Shown: one piece after another, positions 25,992 through 34,997 of the stretch
Numbering within the stretch: the stretch's first letter is position 1
How the letters are laid out: each line of letters opens with the position of its first letter
Assembly: GCA_934408725.1 (NCBI GenBank)
Contig: CAKRVB010000003.1
Span: 62,001 to 126,000, forward strand
DNA: 64,000 nucleotides
Direction: 5' to 3'
Source: an uncultured Marvinbryantia sp.
GTDB lineage: Bacteria > Bacillota > Clostridia > Lachnospirales > Lachnospiraceae
The notes under the pieces: generated by a model
The model's input: the letters and a program-made list of their open reading frames with translations, nothing else
The model's database searches: none
Told to the model about the DNA's origin: nothing
Made by a program: the position numbers and the translations under genes

Positions 25992-27383
25992 TTATTTCAT
26001 GAAAACCGGTATTTCTGTTGACACGAACGTACTACTCCATACAGCACAACATATTCCCAACCCAATTATAAATGTCAGGCCAAATATCATCCAGTATTCT
26101 TTCATCCATTTTACGATCTGTTTCCAATCCGCCCATGCAATCATGATATACATCATCAAAAACACCGGTATGAAAAATCGTGATTCCACAGCGCCAAAAG
26201 AAATAAAAAAGCATGTTATCAACGTTGCCATCCATGTCAGCTTTATCATGGTATGTTTCTTAATTTTCAGATCATAAATCCCTATAACAGATGCCAGATA
26301 TAATACCATATAATTCAGTATAATGTAAATCTGTCTGCCCTGAAATGTATCAATGTAAACCTGTCCATAAGACAGACAAAGCCCATTAATCAGATGTTTA
26401 AACCATATTCCAAACATATCCAGCGGATACGACAGCCATAGACGTATATAATCTCCATAACTGGAGATTTCTCCAAACTGTTCTAATATTTGTTTTCCTG
26501 CTGCATCTGCATAATACATGGCATTAGACGGAAATATCTCCAGTGATCCAACCCAGGTATCATAATGCTGCATCTCCACGCCCCACTGCAGCTGCTTCAG
26601 GAACAATCCACCTTTATATCCAACAGATGTGAATACTTTGGGACTAAATGTTCCCAGATAATAATGATTGATCCGCATCTGTGGAACAGCTGCCAAAAAG
26701 AGCCCTGCCAGCAGACCAATCAGGATGCTTCCTGTCTCTATCCCGGTAATACGCTCTTTTTTCTGATTCTGAAATAATAAAATGAAAAAAATAGCTGCAG
26801 CGGCAAATAAATAAATCGTTCTTGTATTATAAGCCAGATACAAACATGCTCCTGCTCCAAAGCTAAGCAATTCCTTTTTCCATGCACAATTCTGTATACG
26901 AAATGCCTTTTCGAGCAGAAAGCCTCCTGCAAGGCAAAAATATACCGCCCACAAATCAGACAATGCCCAGCAAATCAAATCTTTCCACCATATGAAGAAT
27001 AATATCACTACAATCAGGTAACGCAAATCATATTTTACTTTGTATTCCTTCGAAACAAAAAATGGGAATAAAAATGCGCTTGCCAATACCAGACATATCG
27101 ACTGTAAAATCAATATCGAGCCATTTTGCCCAATATGGAAGAAGCTTCCTATGGTTTTCGCCAGGAAATATACCAGGGGCAGCGCATATCCCCTGATACT
27201 TTCCGGAAAATTCAGAAAACTAAAATGACCATCCGCTGTAAATGAATCTGCCAGTTCTATATAATAATGTGCATCAAATGCATAATTTACATTGGAGTAG
27301 AAAAAATGTCCATAAATTATAAGCAAAATACTTGCTGATACCATTGAGCCATAAAACCATGCAATTTCTTTTTTAGTCTTCAA
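25992..27383 (-). CDS. Polytopic membrane protein, putative GT-C glycosyltransferase
   Basis: The 463-residue protein probably starts with TTG 27383 (GGGGAGAATGAG upstream) and overlaps the YfhO gene by 11 bases. It has about ten hydrophobic segments. The first external loop contains 'NYAFDAHYYIELADSFTADG', the shape of the acidic first loop of ArnT/PMT-like enzymes. No named family is clear. It may add a sugar on the outer face of the membrane from a lipid donor such as one made by the GtrB-like proteins. Confidence 0.5.
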   Translation of the reverse strand: MKTKKEIAWFYGSMVSASILLIIYGHFFYSNVNYAFDAHYYIELADSFTADGHFSFLNFPESIRGYALPLVYFLAKTIGSFFHIGQNGSILILQSICLVLASAFLFPFFVSKEYKVKYDLRYLIVVILFFIWWKDLICWALSDLWAVYFCLAGGFLLEKAFRIQNCAWKKELLSFGAGACLYLAYNTRTIYLFAAAAIFFILLFQNQKKERITGIETGSILIGLLAGLFLAAVPQMRINHYYLGTFSPKVFTSVGYKGGLFLKQLQWGVEMQHYDTWVGSLEIFPSNAMYYADAAGKQILEQFGEISSYGDYIRLWLSYPLDMFGIWFKHLINGLCLSYGQVYIDTFQGRQIYIILNYMVLYLASVIGIYDLKIKKHTMIKLTWMATLITCFFISFGAVESRFFIPVFLMMYIMIAWADWKQIVKWMKEYWMIFGLTFIIGLGICCAVWSSTFVSTEIPVFMK

Positions 27384-29901
27384 TACTCATTCTCCCCATA
27401 CATTTCTTTTTTCTGTACAACAGAAGCATTACTACAACCAGTAAATCATAGCAAGCCGTAATTGCCGCTCCCGCAAACCATTCCATCGGTCTGAACTTCA
27501 TCAGAATGGTATGCTGGCCTTCTGACACATGCACTCCCATAAAACAGTTATTTACAAGGCTAATCTCTTCCTCTTCTCCATCCACATAAGCCTTCCATCC
27601 CTTATGTTTTGACTGCAATACCGTTACATACCCTTCCGTCGGTGCTTCTACTGTCATCTGAATACTGTTAAATCCAAACCAGGACACATCCACAATGCCA
27701 TCCGATGTCATTCTTTCTGTTTCTACCAACCTAATGTCTGTTGGTAGCTCTGCTTGTGTTGTTACTTGTATCTGCTGATATTCCTTCTCCACCGATGGGA
27801 AGTATACCTCAGCATAACATCCATTTTCCTGCTCTGTCAGATGATACTCTCCGCTTATCGTCTGCTGTGCACCGTCACTGTCTGTAAAGGTTAGTTCCAT
27901 TGGGATCATATCTGTACTCATGGTACTCCAGTATATCCGAACTCTGCCAGTCTTATTTTTACCGGCACTCATCGTTCCATCGATAGCAAATCCCTGTTCC
28001 GTTGATGCCAGACTCAATGCATTTTCTTCGGTCACTGGTGCATTCAGCATCTGATATGAAGTAACACTTTCTTCCAGCTCCTGCTCCACATAGATCTGTT
28101 CCGGTGTGTTATCTGCTCTGTTTACCCACTCTTCATAAGACATATCTTCTGGTGTGACCACATGATTGGTAAAATATACTTCCGGATTTTGTTCTATAAT
28201 ATTTCTGAAATAAGTTGCTCCAAACTCTGCTGTTGCCGATAGAAGTAAAGAACAATATCCCGCTTCATCAAAAGTCTGATGAAATACAATATTTTTGCTA
28301 TTCAAGCCACTGGTACTTCTGCTGTGCCCAGCAAAGTTCTCGCCATGCTGTCGCTTATTATATTTCGTAAATTCTTTATCAATAGCATCCTTTGTTTCCT
28401 GATTGCGGCTATACTCGCCCTGCTGATATCTGGCAATGGTAATTGGTGTTTCCCAATAAGACCAGGAAAAAACTTCCACCGCTACCAGTCCTATTACAAG
28501 ACCTTTCCGCCAGATCTTTGCAATCTGTTTCTTATAAATTGCATAAAATAGTATAAAATACCCAATCAATATCACACCAAGTCGTAATGCTGATTCAGAG
28601 AATGCCTTGATCACTTTCGTATCCTGCATTGCATCTGCGTTATGAATACTGGTAATGATTGCTGTGATTCCTCCGGCAGCTAAAATAAGCGCAGCCAGAA
28701 CTGCTAAAAACTGCAATACCTTTCTGGATATTTCCCCTGATTCCAAAATTTCCTGTAATACCGGGGCTAACGTTAGTAATACAAATACTGCTATAAATGC
28801 CCGATTCAAGGTTGGGAATCGAAAACTGGCATACATTGGACAGAACCGGTATAATAATGCATGTAAAAAAGATTTTTCACCCATACACAATAAAAGTGCT
28901 GTCGCTGCCAGACACAGATACAGCTTTTTATTTTGCTGCTTCTTTACCAAAATCATCGGAATCAGCAAAATCGTCACCAGACCGACATAATAATTTATCA
29001 TACTTAGTTCATTACCTGTGATAAATCTGGTCATCTGTGGAAAAAGCACAGACAAAAATGTAGCCGGTGAATATCCATTCGGTATCTGTCCCAGACCATT
29101 TCCTCTGGTAATCAATCCCATATTGCATAAAAATGGCAGAAGAATCATTGCACCGGCACAGACCGTTCCAATACATACCACGAGGTATTTTCCGGCACAG
29201 GCCAAAACATTTTTTATGAATGTGATATCTTTTCTGTATCCAAAGTAAAGTGTATACGGAATCAGGAAAAGAAATAAGTCAAAAAACATCTCCGGGTATC
29301 CACCCAACAGCAGCTGTGCTGCACAAAGTCCGGCTCCCAAAGCATACACAATATGCTTTTTTTCCAGATAGCTTCTCATCAACAGAAAAACATACGGGAT
29401 CCATGCCGCAGATATGATAATCATAATATGCTGTGCATTAGACAGAAAAATACCACTGCCACAATATAACAGGCCTGCCAGGAAACTGGCCCAATACCCT
29501 TCCTCAGACAATGTATGTTCTTTTTTTAATTCCTGTCCTGCCAAAAGATACATTCCAAATCCACCAATTGCAATATGAAGTGCATAAGATACCGCCACTG
29601 TCACCGGTGTATAACCAATCCATGCAAGAATTAATGTTATCACATACCATACCGGAGTTCCCAGAACAGAATAATTCGGTGTTCCATAACGCATCAGTGG
29701 ATTCCATAATGGCAGTGTATGATTCGCCAGTGCCTCTGACATCAACACCTGCGATGGATATTCCGCATCCCAGATATCCCATTTCATTAGATTCTCACCT
29801 ATTAGCAATGACCAGTTCATCACAAAACTAACTGCTAAAAATACGATGAACACCCCTATATGAAGCCATATGGTCTTATTTTCTCTTTTTCTTCTGTTCA
29901 T
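27373..29901 (-). CDS. YfhO-family membrane protein
   Basis: The 842-residue protein starts at ATG 29901. About twelve helices are followed by a large extracytoplasmic beta-rich region (about residues 480-800) and one last helix. The opening loop 'DIWDAEYPSQVLMSEALANH' and the closing block 'SKHKGWKAYVDGEEEEISLV' followed by 'GQHTILMKFRP' are hallmarks of YfhO. In Bacillus and Listeria, YfhO-type proteins add sugars to lipoteichoic or wall teichoic acid on the outer surface using undecaprenyl-phosphate sugars made by GtrB-like enzymes. Here a GtrA/GtrB-like pair is encoded just upstream, so a surface glycosylation trio is likely. Confidence 0.85.
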   Translation of the reverse strand: MNRRKRENKTIWLHIGVFIVFLAVSFVMNWSLLIGENLMKWDIWDAEYPSQVLMSEALANHTLPLWNPLMRYGTPNYSVLGTPVWYVITLILAWIGYTPVTVAVSYALHIAIGGFGMYLLAGQELKKEHTLSEEGYWASFLAGLLYCGSGIFLSNAQHIMIIISAAWIPYVFLLMRSYLEKKHIVYALGAGLCAAQLLLGGYPEMFFDLFLFLIPYTLYFGYRKDITFIKNVLACAGKYLVVCIGTVCAGAMILLPFLCNMGLITRGNGLGQIPNGYSPATFLSVLFPQMTRFITGNELSMINYYVGLVTILLIPMILVKKQQNKKLYLCLAATALLLCMGEKSFLHALLYRFCPMYASFRFPTLNRAFIAVFVLLTLAPVLQEILESGEISRKVLQFLAVLAALILAAGGITAIITSIHNADAMQDTKVIKAFSESALRLGVILIGYFILFYAIYKKQIAKIWRKGLVIGLVAVEVFSWSYWETPITIARYQQGEYSRNQETKDAIDKEFTKYNKRQHGENFAGHSRSTSGLNSKNIVFHQTFDEAGYCSLLLSATAEFGATYFRNIIEQNPEVYFTNHVVTPEDMSYEEWVNRADNTPEQIYVEQELEESVTSYQMLNAPVTEENALSLASTEQGFAIDGTMSAGKNKTGRVRIYWSTMSTDMIPMELTFTDSDGAQQTISGEYHLTEQENGCYAEVYFPSVEKEYQQIQVTTQAELPTDIRLVETERMTSDGIVDVSWFGFNSIQMTVEAPTEGYVTVLQSKHKGWKAYVDGEEEEISLVNNCFMGVHVSEGQHTILMKFRPMEWFAGAAITACYDLLVVVMLLLYRKKKCMGRMSIED

Positions 29902-29915
29902 AATTGCTTTTCCTT

Positions 29916-30440
29916 CTACCTTTTCTTAAAAGCCCAAAACTTGTTCATTAAAAAGTTAATCGGTACATTGATCACAATGTTAAAAATCGGTGCAATCACT
30001 TTGGATATTCCCAGCAATTCTACCCATAACATAGACAATACCGTATTCAAAAATAATCCTGTGAATGCATAAGACACATAGGTTTTCCACAATGCCTGCA
30101 GCCACGGGACCTGTCCCTGATTCGCATCAAACACATACTTTCGATTCCAGTAAAAAGACCACAATACACTGAGCAAGAATCCCAGAATCTGCGCAAGAAG
30201 ATAGTCTGTCGTCTCAAACAGACTGTTTTTCTGCAATACTAAAAGGCTCACAATGTAGATCACATACGAAATCACCGTATTACTTACTCCGATGATTCCA
30301 AACTTTACAAACTGCAGAAAGCTCTCCCAGTTCTTTTCCAGTATCGTTATATGTAACACTTTCACCACCATTACATACATTATTTTTTCGATCACGTTCC
30401 ATGCTTTTTTTATCATACTTCTACCATTTTCTTTAAACAT
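29916..30440 (-). CDS. GtrA-family membrane protein
   Basis: The 174-residue protein has four hydrophobic helices and the GtrA pattern 'FVKFGIIGVSNTVISYVIY' and 'FLLSVLWSFYWNRKYVF', ending 'NKFWAFKKR'. GtrA proteins are thought to help flip undecaprenyl-phosphate-linked sugars. The start is uncertain (ATG 30440 overlapping the previous gene by eight bases, or ATG 30416). The GtrB-like partner is at 32111 and the YfhO protein follows directly, matching the usual three-part lipid-phosphate-sugar system. Confidence 0.85.
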   Translation of the reverse strand: MFKENGRSMIKKAWNVIEKIMYVMVVKVLHITILEKNWESFLQFVKFGIIGVSNTVISYVIYIVSLLVLQKNSLFETTDYLLAQILGFLLSVLWSFYWNRKYVFDANQGQVPWLQALWKTYVSYAFTGLFLNTVLSMLWVELLGISKVIAPIFNIVINVPINFLMNKFWAFKKR

Positions 30441-30993
30441 CCATTTTTATTTCATCCAGATAGTCGTTTATCTGTGCCAGTCTGGACAGAGTCATCTCAA
30501 TCTCATCTTCCACACCGCCTGCCGGAGCTGGATGAGATCCGCATACCTGAAATCCTATCTTCAGATAACTCTTATATGCTGCCAGGTTTTCCTGATGAAC
30601 GGACGCATAGATTCTCTTTAATCCCAGCTTCTGAAATCCTATCTTCATGGCAAGCACAAAGCTTTTTCCGCCAATTCCCATTCCCCTCGCATTCAAATCC
30701 CCGATCTGCAGCCGGCCAATTTCTGCTTCTTCACCATGGAAATTATATAAAGCCAGGCTGCCAACCATATGGTTTACATTTTCCGTTTCTTCAACAGCAA
30801 AAGTCAGGACATCCGGATCCTTCAGATAGCTTTCATACCAGCTTTCCTGCATCTCTTTCGTGATATGTCCAATATTTCTTAAAAATCTGGTCTGGTCTGT
30901 ATCATTTCTCCATACCCTCAGCATCTCAATGTCATCTTTTTTCAATGATCGTATTTTTATATTCTGATACTCTGCACAATAATGATGTTCCAA
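30433..30993 (-). CDS. GNAT-family N-acetyltransferase
   Basis: The 186-residue protein starts with TTG 30993 two bases after the aminotransferase gene. The RimJ/RimL-like pattern is clear: 'IRSLKKDDIEMLRVWRND', and the acetyl-CoA loop 'ARGMGIGGKSFVLAMKIGF' followed by 'LKRIYASVHQENLAAYKSYLKIGF'. Position right after a sugar aminotransferase suggests that it N-acetylates the new amino sugar. The better-known enzymes for this step in the 3-amino pathway (FdtC, QdtC) are hexapeptide-repeat proteins, whereas WecD of the 4-amino pathway is a GNAT, so the fold is a substitution here (inference). Confidence 0.8.
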   Translation of the reverse strand: MEHHYCAEYQNIKIRSLKKDDIEMLRVWRNDTDQTRFLRNIGHITKEMQESWYESYLKDPDVLTFAVEETENVNHMVGSLALYNFHGEEAEIGRLQIGDLNARGMGIGGKSFVLAMKIGFQKLGLKRIYASVHQENLAAYKSYLKIGFQVCGSHPAPAGGVEDEIEMTLSRLAQINDYLDEIKMDV

Positions 30994-30995
30994 CT

Positions 30996-32099
30996 CTATG
31001 CTTCCTTTCCAAACTGATTCAGCCAGTAGATTATATAATCCTGTTCCTCATCTGTCATTCCATTATATAACGGAATAGATACCACTTCTTTTGCATACTG
31101 CTCTGTTATTGGAAGTGCCCCTTCCTTTACGTTCAGATACTGATAGGCTTCCGACAGATGTGGCGGGATTGGGTAATGAATGATGGTTCCGATCTCTTTT
31201 TCATTCAAAAATGCAATCAGTTCATCTCTGCGTTGGCAGTGAATAACAAACTGGTGCCATACCGTTGTTGCGCCTTGTCTCACCTCTGGCAGCTTCAGTA
31301 ACGGATTCTGAATCTCCCGAAGATAACGTCCACAGATCTTTTCCCGTTCTTCTGTAATCTCTTTCATATGCTGCAGTCTTACTCTCAGCAGCCCTGCCTG
31401 CAGTTCATCCAGTCTGGAATTTGCTCCAACCACTTTGTTATAATACCGTTTTTCACTTCCATAGTTGCGGAATACTCTTACATCTCCTGCAATCTTCTCA
31501 TCATTTGTCACGATTGCACCTGCATCACCGAAAGCCCCCAGATTCTTAGACGGGTAAAAAGAGAAGCATCCAATATCCCCAAAGGTGCCTGTCTGTGTTC
31601 CGTCAAAGCAGGCTCCATGGGACTGGGCACAGTCTTCCACCAGTCTTAAATGATATTTTTTCGCAAGTTCCACGATCTTTGTCATATTGGAAGCCTGTCC
31701 GTAAAGATGTACCACCAGAATCGCTTTTGTCTTTTCTGTAATCTTTTCTTCGATCTTATCGGCATCTATATTATTGTATTCATCCGGCTCCACAAATACC
31801 GGGGTTGCCCCATTGATGGTGATTCCCATTACACTGGCAATGTATGTATTTCCCTGTACAATCACTTCATCCCCCTGGCCGATTCTCAGGACACGAAAAG
31901 CAATCCACAGAGCATCCAGTCCACTGGCCAGCCCTACACAATAGTCTGCCCCCAGGTACTCTGCAAACTCCTGTTCAAAACTCTTTACTTCGTTTCCCAG
32001 AACATACCAGCCGGAACGCAGTACCTGCAGTGCCTTTTCTTCGAATTCTTTCTGGTACATTTCAAATCCACGGTCTAACCGATTCGGCATAATTTTCAT
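30996..32099 (-). CDS. DegT/DnrJ/EryC1/StrS sugar aminotransferase (FdtB/QdtB-like)
   Basis: The 367-residue PLP enzyme starts at ATG 32099 after GGGGAAG. Asp156 in 'VEDCAQSHGA' and Lys185 in 'FYPSKNLGAFGDAGA' are the cofactor contacts. 'GLASGLDALWIAFRVL' near 56-71 and 'GNTYIASVMGI' fit the group that aminates dTDP-3-keto-6-deoxyhexoses. The 3,4-ketoisomerase gene lies two genes upstream, so the product is probably a dTDP-3-amino-3,6-dideoxyhexose. The amino donor is normally glutamate. Confidence 0.85.
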   Translation of the reverse strand: MKIMPNRLDRGFEMYQKEFEEKALQVLRSGWYVLGNEVKSFEQEFAEYLGADYCVGLASGLDALWIAFRVLRIGQGDEVIVQGNTYIASVMGITINGATPVFVEPDEYNNIDADKIEEKITEKTKAILVVHLYGQASNMTKIVELAKKYHLRLVEDCAQSHGACFDGTQTGTFGDIGCFSFYPSKNLGAFGDAGAIVTNDEKIAGDVRVFRNYGSEKRYYNKVVGANSRLDELQAGLLRVRLQHMKEITEEREKICGRYLREIQNPLLKLPEVRQGATTVWHQFVIHCQRRDELIAFLNEKEIGTIIHYPIPPHLSEAYQYLNVKEGALPITEQYAKEVVSIPLYNGMTDEEQDYIIYWLNQFGKEA

Positions 32100-32110
32100 A
32101 ATTCTTCCCC

Positions 32111-33046
32111 TTATTCTCCGCTTTTTATTTCATTCTCATCTTCTACAATATATGTTGGACGGTTTCTTGATGCATCAAAGGTTCGCCACAGATATCCGCC
32201 CAGGATACCAAGAGTCACCATGATGATTCCAAAACTACACAAATTAAAGATAAACAAGGTGGTCCATCCACTGACCTGTATCAGCCCCATAAGCTTACAC
32301 ACCAGTACAATCACACCCCAGATTACAGCCCCGATAAAAGAAATCGTGCCTATCATGGTCACCAGTGAAATCGGCAGCGTGGAAAAGCTGAACAGCGTAT
32401 CTGCTACCAGCCGTATCTTTTTCTTCAGCGTCCATTTACTTGTACCGATTTCCCGCTCCAGCCGGACATATGGGATCTCTGCGGTCCGGAAACCGCTCCA
32501 TAAGATCTGTCCTGTCAGGGCACTGTTTCTTTCATCCAGAGAAAGCAACACCTGGATCACCTTCCGGTCAAGCAGGTATACATCAAACCCACCCTTTGGC
32601 ATATTGGATAAAGCTGCTTTTCTCACCATCCAGTAATAGGTGTTGGCAAAAAGCTTCGTTCCGAAGCTTTCTTCCCTATCCTGTCTTACTGCAAGCACTA
32701 CATTGTTTCCCCTCTTCCAGCTCTCTACCATTTGCAGAATCAGTTCTGTCGGCTCCTGCAGATCTGCGGCTTTTACTACTGCACAGTCTCCTGTACACTT
32801 TTCCAGTCCACAGAGAATAGCTGCGTGGGATCCAAAATTCCTTGACAGGCTGACGATCTTGATATTCGGATCCTCCTGGCTTAGCTGCTTCATAACCTCA
32901 TAACTCTTATCCTTTGAGCCATCATTGACCATCACAATTTCATACTCATAATCAATAACATCAATAAATTTCTTTTTCATATCTTTATAAAGAGGAATCA
33001 GATTCTCTTCATTGTAATACACTGGTATAACGATTGATACTTTCAT
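32111..33046 (-). CDS. GtrB/DPM1-like polyprenyl-phosphate glycosyltransferase
   Basis: The 311-residue protein starts at ATG 33046 after GGAGA. GT2 core: 'SIVIPVYYNEENLIPLYKDM', 'MVNDGSKDKS', 'SRNFGSHAAILCGLE', 'KAADLQEP'. Two strong C-terminal helices follow (about residues 225-290), with a basic segment 'EREIGTSKWTLKKKIRL' before them, as in GtrB. It should load a sugar onto undecaprenyl phosphate for use on the outer face. It lies between the ketoisomerase and the aminotransferase genes and so may handle the deoxyamino sugar itself; this is not proven by sequence. Confidence 0.85.
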   Translation of the reverse strand: MKVSIVIPVYYNEENLIPLYKDMKKKFIDVIDYEYEIVMVNDGSKDKSYEVMKQLSQEDPNIKIVSLSRNFGSHAAILCGLEKCTGDCAVVKAADLQEPTELILQMVESWKRGNNVVLAVRQDREESFGTKLFANTYYWMVRKAALSNMPKGGFDVYLLDRKVIQVLLSLDERNSALTGQILWSGFRTAEIPYVRLEREIGTSKWTLKKKIRLVADTLFSFSTLPISLVTMIGTISFIGAVIWGVIVLVCKLMGLIQVSGWTTLFIFNLCSFGIIMVTLGILGGYLWRTFDASRNRPTYIVEDENEIKSGE

Positions 33047-33061
33047 GTTTTCTCCATCACT

Positions 33062-33484
33062 CTATTTTTCTTTTGTATTTACGATCTGTACAAATTCATC
33101 GTAATTTCGAATATATTCTTCCGGATCATAATGTTCACTGGCCAGCACCAGTAATACGGAATCCTCACTGAAGTCATACATATCCTTCCATACCAGCTTC
33201 GGCAGATAGATACCGGTATGTGGTCTGTTTAACGAATAGACAGCCTCATTTCCTTTTCCATCCTTTACTTTTACCTTGCTGGTTCCTGCCACATTAATTA
33301 ATACGAACTCACTCTTTCTATTTGCGTGCTGCCCTCTCACTACTTCTTTATCGGAACCGTAGATATAAAAAATTCGTTTTATATCAAAGGGAATATCCTG
33401 GTGACCTTCTACCACCACTAAATGTCCACGCTCATCTCCCCTTTGTGAAAACTCCAGCATATGCGCTAACTGAATTACATTCAT
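33062..33484 (-). CDS. dTDP-4-keto-6-deoxyglucose 3,4-ketoisomerase-like cupin (FdtA/QdtA/WxcM family)
   Basis: The 140-residue cupin starts at ATG 33484 with GGGAG upstream. 'RGHLVVVEGHQDIPFDIKRIFYI' and 'RGQHANRKSEFVLINV' are the family core, ending 'LASEHYDPEEYIRNYDEF'. FdtA and QdtA have 'HxH' at the active site; here the second His is Asn (His53-Ala-Asn55). From memory of structural work, the FdtA/QdtA product split depends on two positions (Arg or Tyr early, His or Arg later); here they appear to be Arg19 and Lys100, so neither product (galacto or gluco) can be named. It is the first gene of the 19-kb operon, with its promoter in repeat copy B. Confidence 0.75.
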   Translation of the reverse strand: MNVIQLAHMLEFSQRGDERGHLVVVEGHQDIPFDIKRIFYIYGSDKEVVRGQHANRKSEFVLINVAGTSKVKVKDGKGNEAVYSLNRPHTGIYLPKLVWKDMYDFSEDSVLLVLASEHYDPEEYIRNYDEFVQIVNTKEK

Positions 33485-33523
33485 CTCAATTCTCCCATAT
33501 CACATTTTTCTCTTCATATCTAT

Positions 33524-33616
33524 CTATTATAAAATAGTTCCCTGCCATATGGCAAGGAACTACTTCTCTGATTTCTCATTCATTTCCCAGTTGTCACATC
33601 TTTGTACAGTTCTTCA
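33524..33616 (-). repeat. 93-bp direct repeat, copy B (promoter, palindrome and gene tail)
   Basis: It matches copy A at 14338-14430 without gaps. On the minus strand it holds the last 11 codons of the nucleotidyltransferase, a 28-bp near-palindrome (33535-33562, one mismatch between arms), -35 TTGCCA (33555-33550), an 18-bp spacer and -10 TATAAT (33531-33526). The ketoisomerase start at 33484 lies about 40 bases downstream. Copies A and B bracket the 16-gene operon in the same orientation, 19,186 bp apart. Confidence 0.85.
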
Positions 33617-34545
33617 CTGTACACGCCGTCTTTGATCAGTTCTCGGAAGCTTTCTACTACCGCTGCTTTATCTTCTTTATAGGTCACACCAAACCATCTG
33701 TCTTTGGTCTCCAGTACCTTTACCGTACATTTTTTCTCTCTCAGCATGCCACCGATCAGAGTCGGAAGCAGATATTCTGCTTTCTGTGGATTAGCCGGAA
33801 CAGCCAGTTCGAAAAATGTCTTGAATTCCCTTTCCAGCACTCCCATGAATGCCGGATCACTGCCCTCTTTTGCCGGAAATCCCCACATATTCATAGACAC
33901 ATAGCATTCCGGATCCAGTGTGACACCATCTGCCTCTGCACCGATGTTACCATTGGCATCCACTTTCTTCACAATATTACTGGTCTCCACCACATCACTG
34001 ATATGAGTATGGCCTCCTGCCACCTTACAGATTCCTCTGGTCACACCACCATTATCTGAAAGCGTATTCTTTAGAATAAATCCTGCCATAGAAATGGCAT
34101 TCTCTTCATGTTCTTCCACCAGCCAGTTATGTAACTGCCAAAATGCCTCTTTACCGTAATAGTCGTCCGCATTGATCACAATAAACGGCTCATGAATCAG
34201 ATCCTTTGCTGCCAGTACCGCCTGTCCCGTTCCCCATGGCTTCTTGCGGTCTTCCGGTACTGCAAATCCATCTGGAATCGCCTGCAGATCCTGGAACGCA
34301 TAGGCTACTTCCACATCTAACTTCTTACACAATTCCTCAATTCGATTGCCAATCCGTTCCCTGAAGTCTTCCTCGATGTCCTTACGAATCACAAATACAA
34401 TCTTATTAAATCTAGCTTCGATGGCATCATGGATGGAATAATCCATGATAATCTCATCATGTAAACCGACAGGCTCCAACTGCTTGATGCCTCCACCGAA
34501 TCTTGAACCGATACCGGCTGCCATGATTAATAATGTTGTCTTCAT
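33580..34545 (-). CDS. Sugar-1-phosphate nucleotidyltransferase (NTP transferase family)
   Basis: The 321-residue protein starts at ATG 34545 after GAGGTGA. 'LIMAAGIGSRFGGGIKQLEPVG' is the nucleotide-binding opening, and 'FIVINADDYYGKEAF' holds the metal Asp residues. The later part lacks hexapeptide repeats, so it only transfers nucleotide. With the hexosamine kinase gene just upstream it probably makes a UDP- or other NDP-N-acetylhexosamine from the 1-phosphate, as in the galacto-N-biose/lacto-N-biose salvage pathway. The last 11 codons belong to repeat copy B and match the end of the unrelated 14394 gene. Confidence 0.8.
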   Translation of the reverse strand: MKTTLLIMAAGIGSRFGGGIKQLEPVGLHDEIIMDYSIHDAIEARFNKIVFVIRKDIEEDFRERIGNRIEELCKKLDVEVAYAFQDLQAIPDGFAVPEDRKKPWGTGQAVLAAKDLIHEPFIVINADDYYGKEAFWQLHNWLVEEHEENAISMAGFILKNTLSDNGGVTRGICKVAGGHTHISDVVETSNIVKKVDANGNIGAEADGVTLDPECYVSMNMWGFPAKEGSDPAFMGVLEREFKTFFELAVPANPQKAEYLLPTLIGGMLREKKCTVKVLETKDRWFGVTYKEDKAAVVESFRELIKDGVYSEELYKDVTTGK

Positions 34546-34997
34546 TCTTCACCTCATTTGTTTCTTTTTCGTTCTGTTGTATTTTGATAAAGCTAGTATA
34601 ACACATAGTCTCCATTTTGTCGGCAATAGTCTGCTTTGCATCTCATTCTATACAGAATCGGACGTATACAATGGATTTGCTTCCCTGATCGAATACACTT
34701 TTCACACCTATCAAACAATAAAATTGTATATTTCGATCCCAGTGAACCGTTTGCACGGCCACTTAGGGTTCTTCCGCAATTATCCGTTTATAGTACTTGA
34801 ACAGATAAGTTTTGCAGCCAGAAGATCCTTTCCACAGCGGCCATACAATTAAGAATCTGCGATAGCAAACTCCGGTACAGTACAAGCGAGTGGATGATTT
34901 ATAATAATCTCATAATTTTTGAAAATAAAATACAATTAACACCTACCACAATGTGACAGTAACATATCTGAAAGAATCCTAATATATCTTCTCTGTC
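34546..34997. other. 452-bp intergenic region without a gene
   Basis: Apart from the promoter at 34595-34623 nothing convincing is seen. A plus-strand frame (34445-34852) overlaps the nucleotidyltransferase start and has no ribosome site or family likeness. The stretch 34640-34860 is less AT-rich than the next 120 bases and could be a remnant, but no source is recognised. Confidence 0.5.
34595..34623 (-). promoter_or_regulatory. Promoter of the nucleotidyltransferase gene
   Basis: An extended -10, TGTTATACT, has its TATACT at 34600-34595. A weaker -35, CCGACA (34623-34618), lies 17 bp upstream. The start codon at 34545 follows after a leader of about 45 bases. Confidence 0.5.

Noticed and set aside
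34445..34852. 135-codon plus-strand frame reaching into the 34.5-35.0 kb gap
   Set aside because: It starts inside the nucleotidyltransferase gene, lacks a ribosome site and shows no family pattern.
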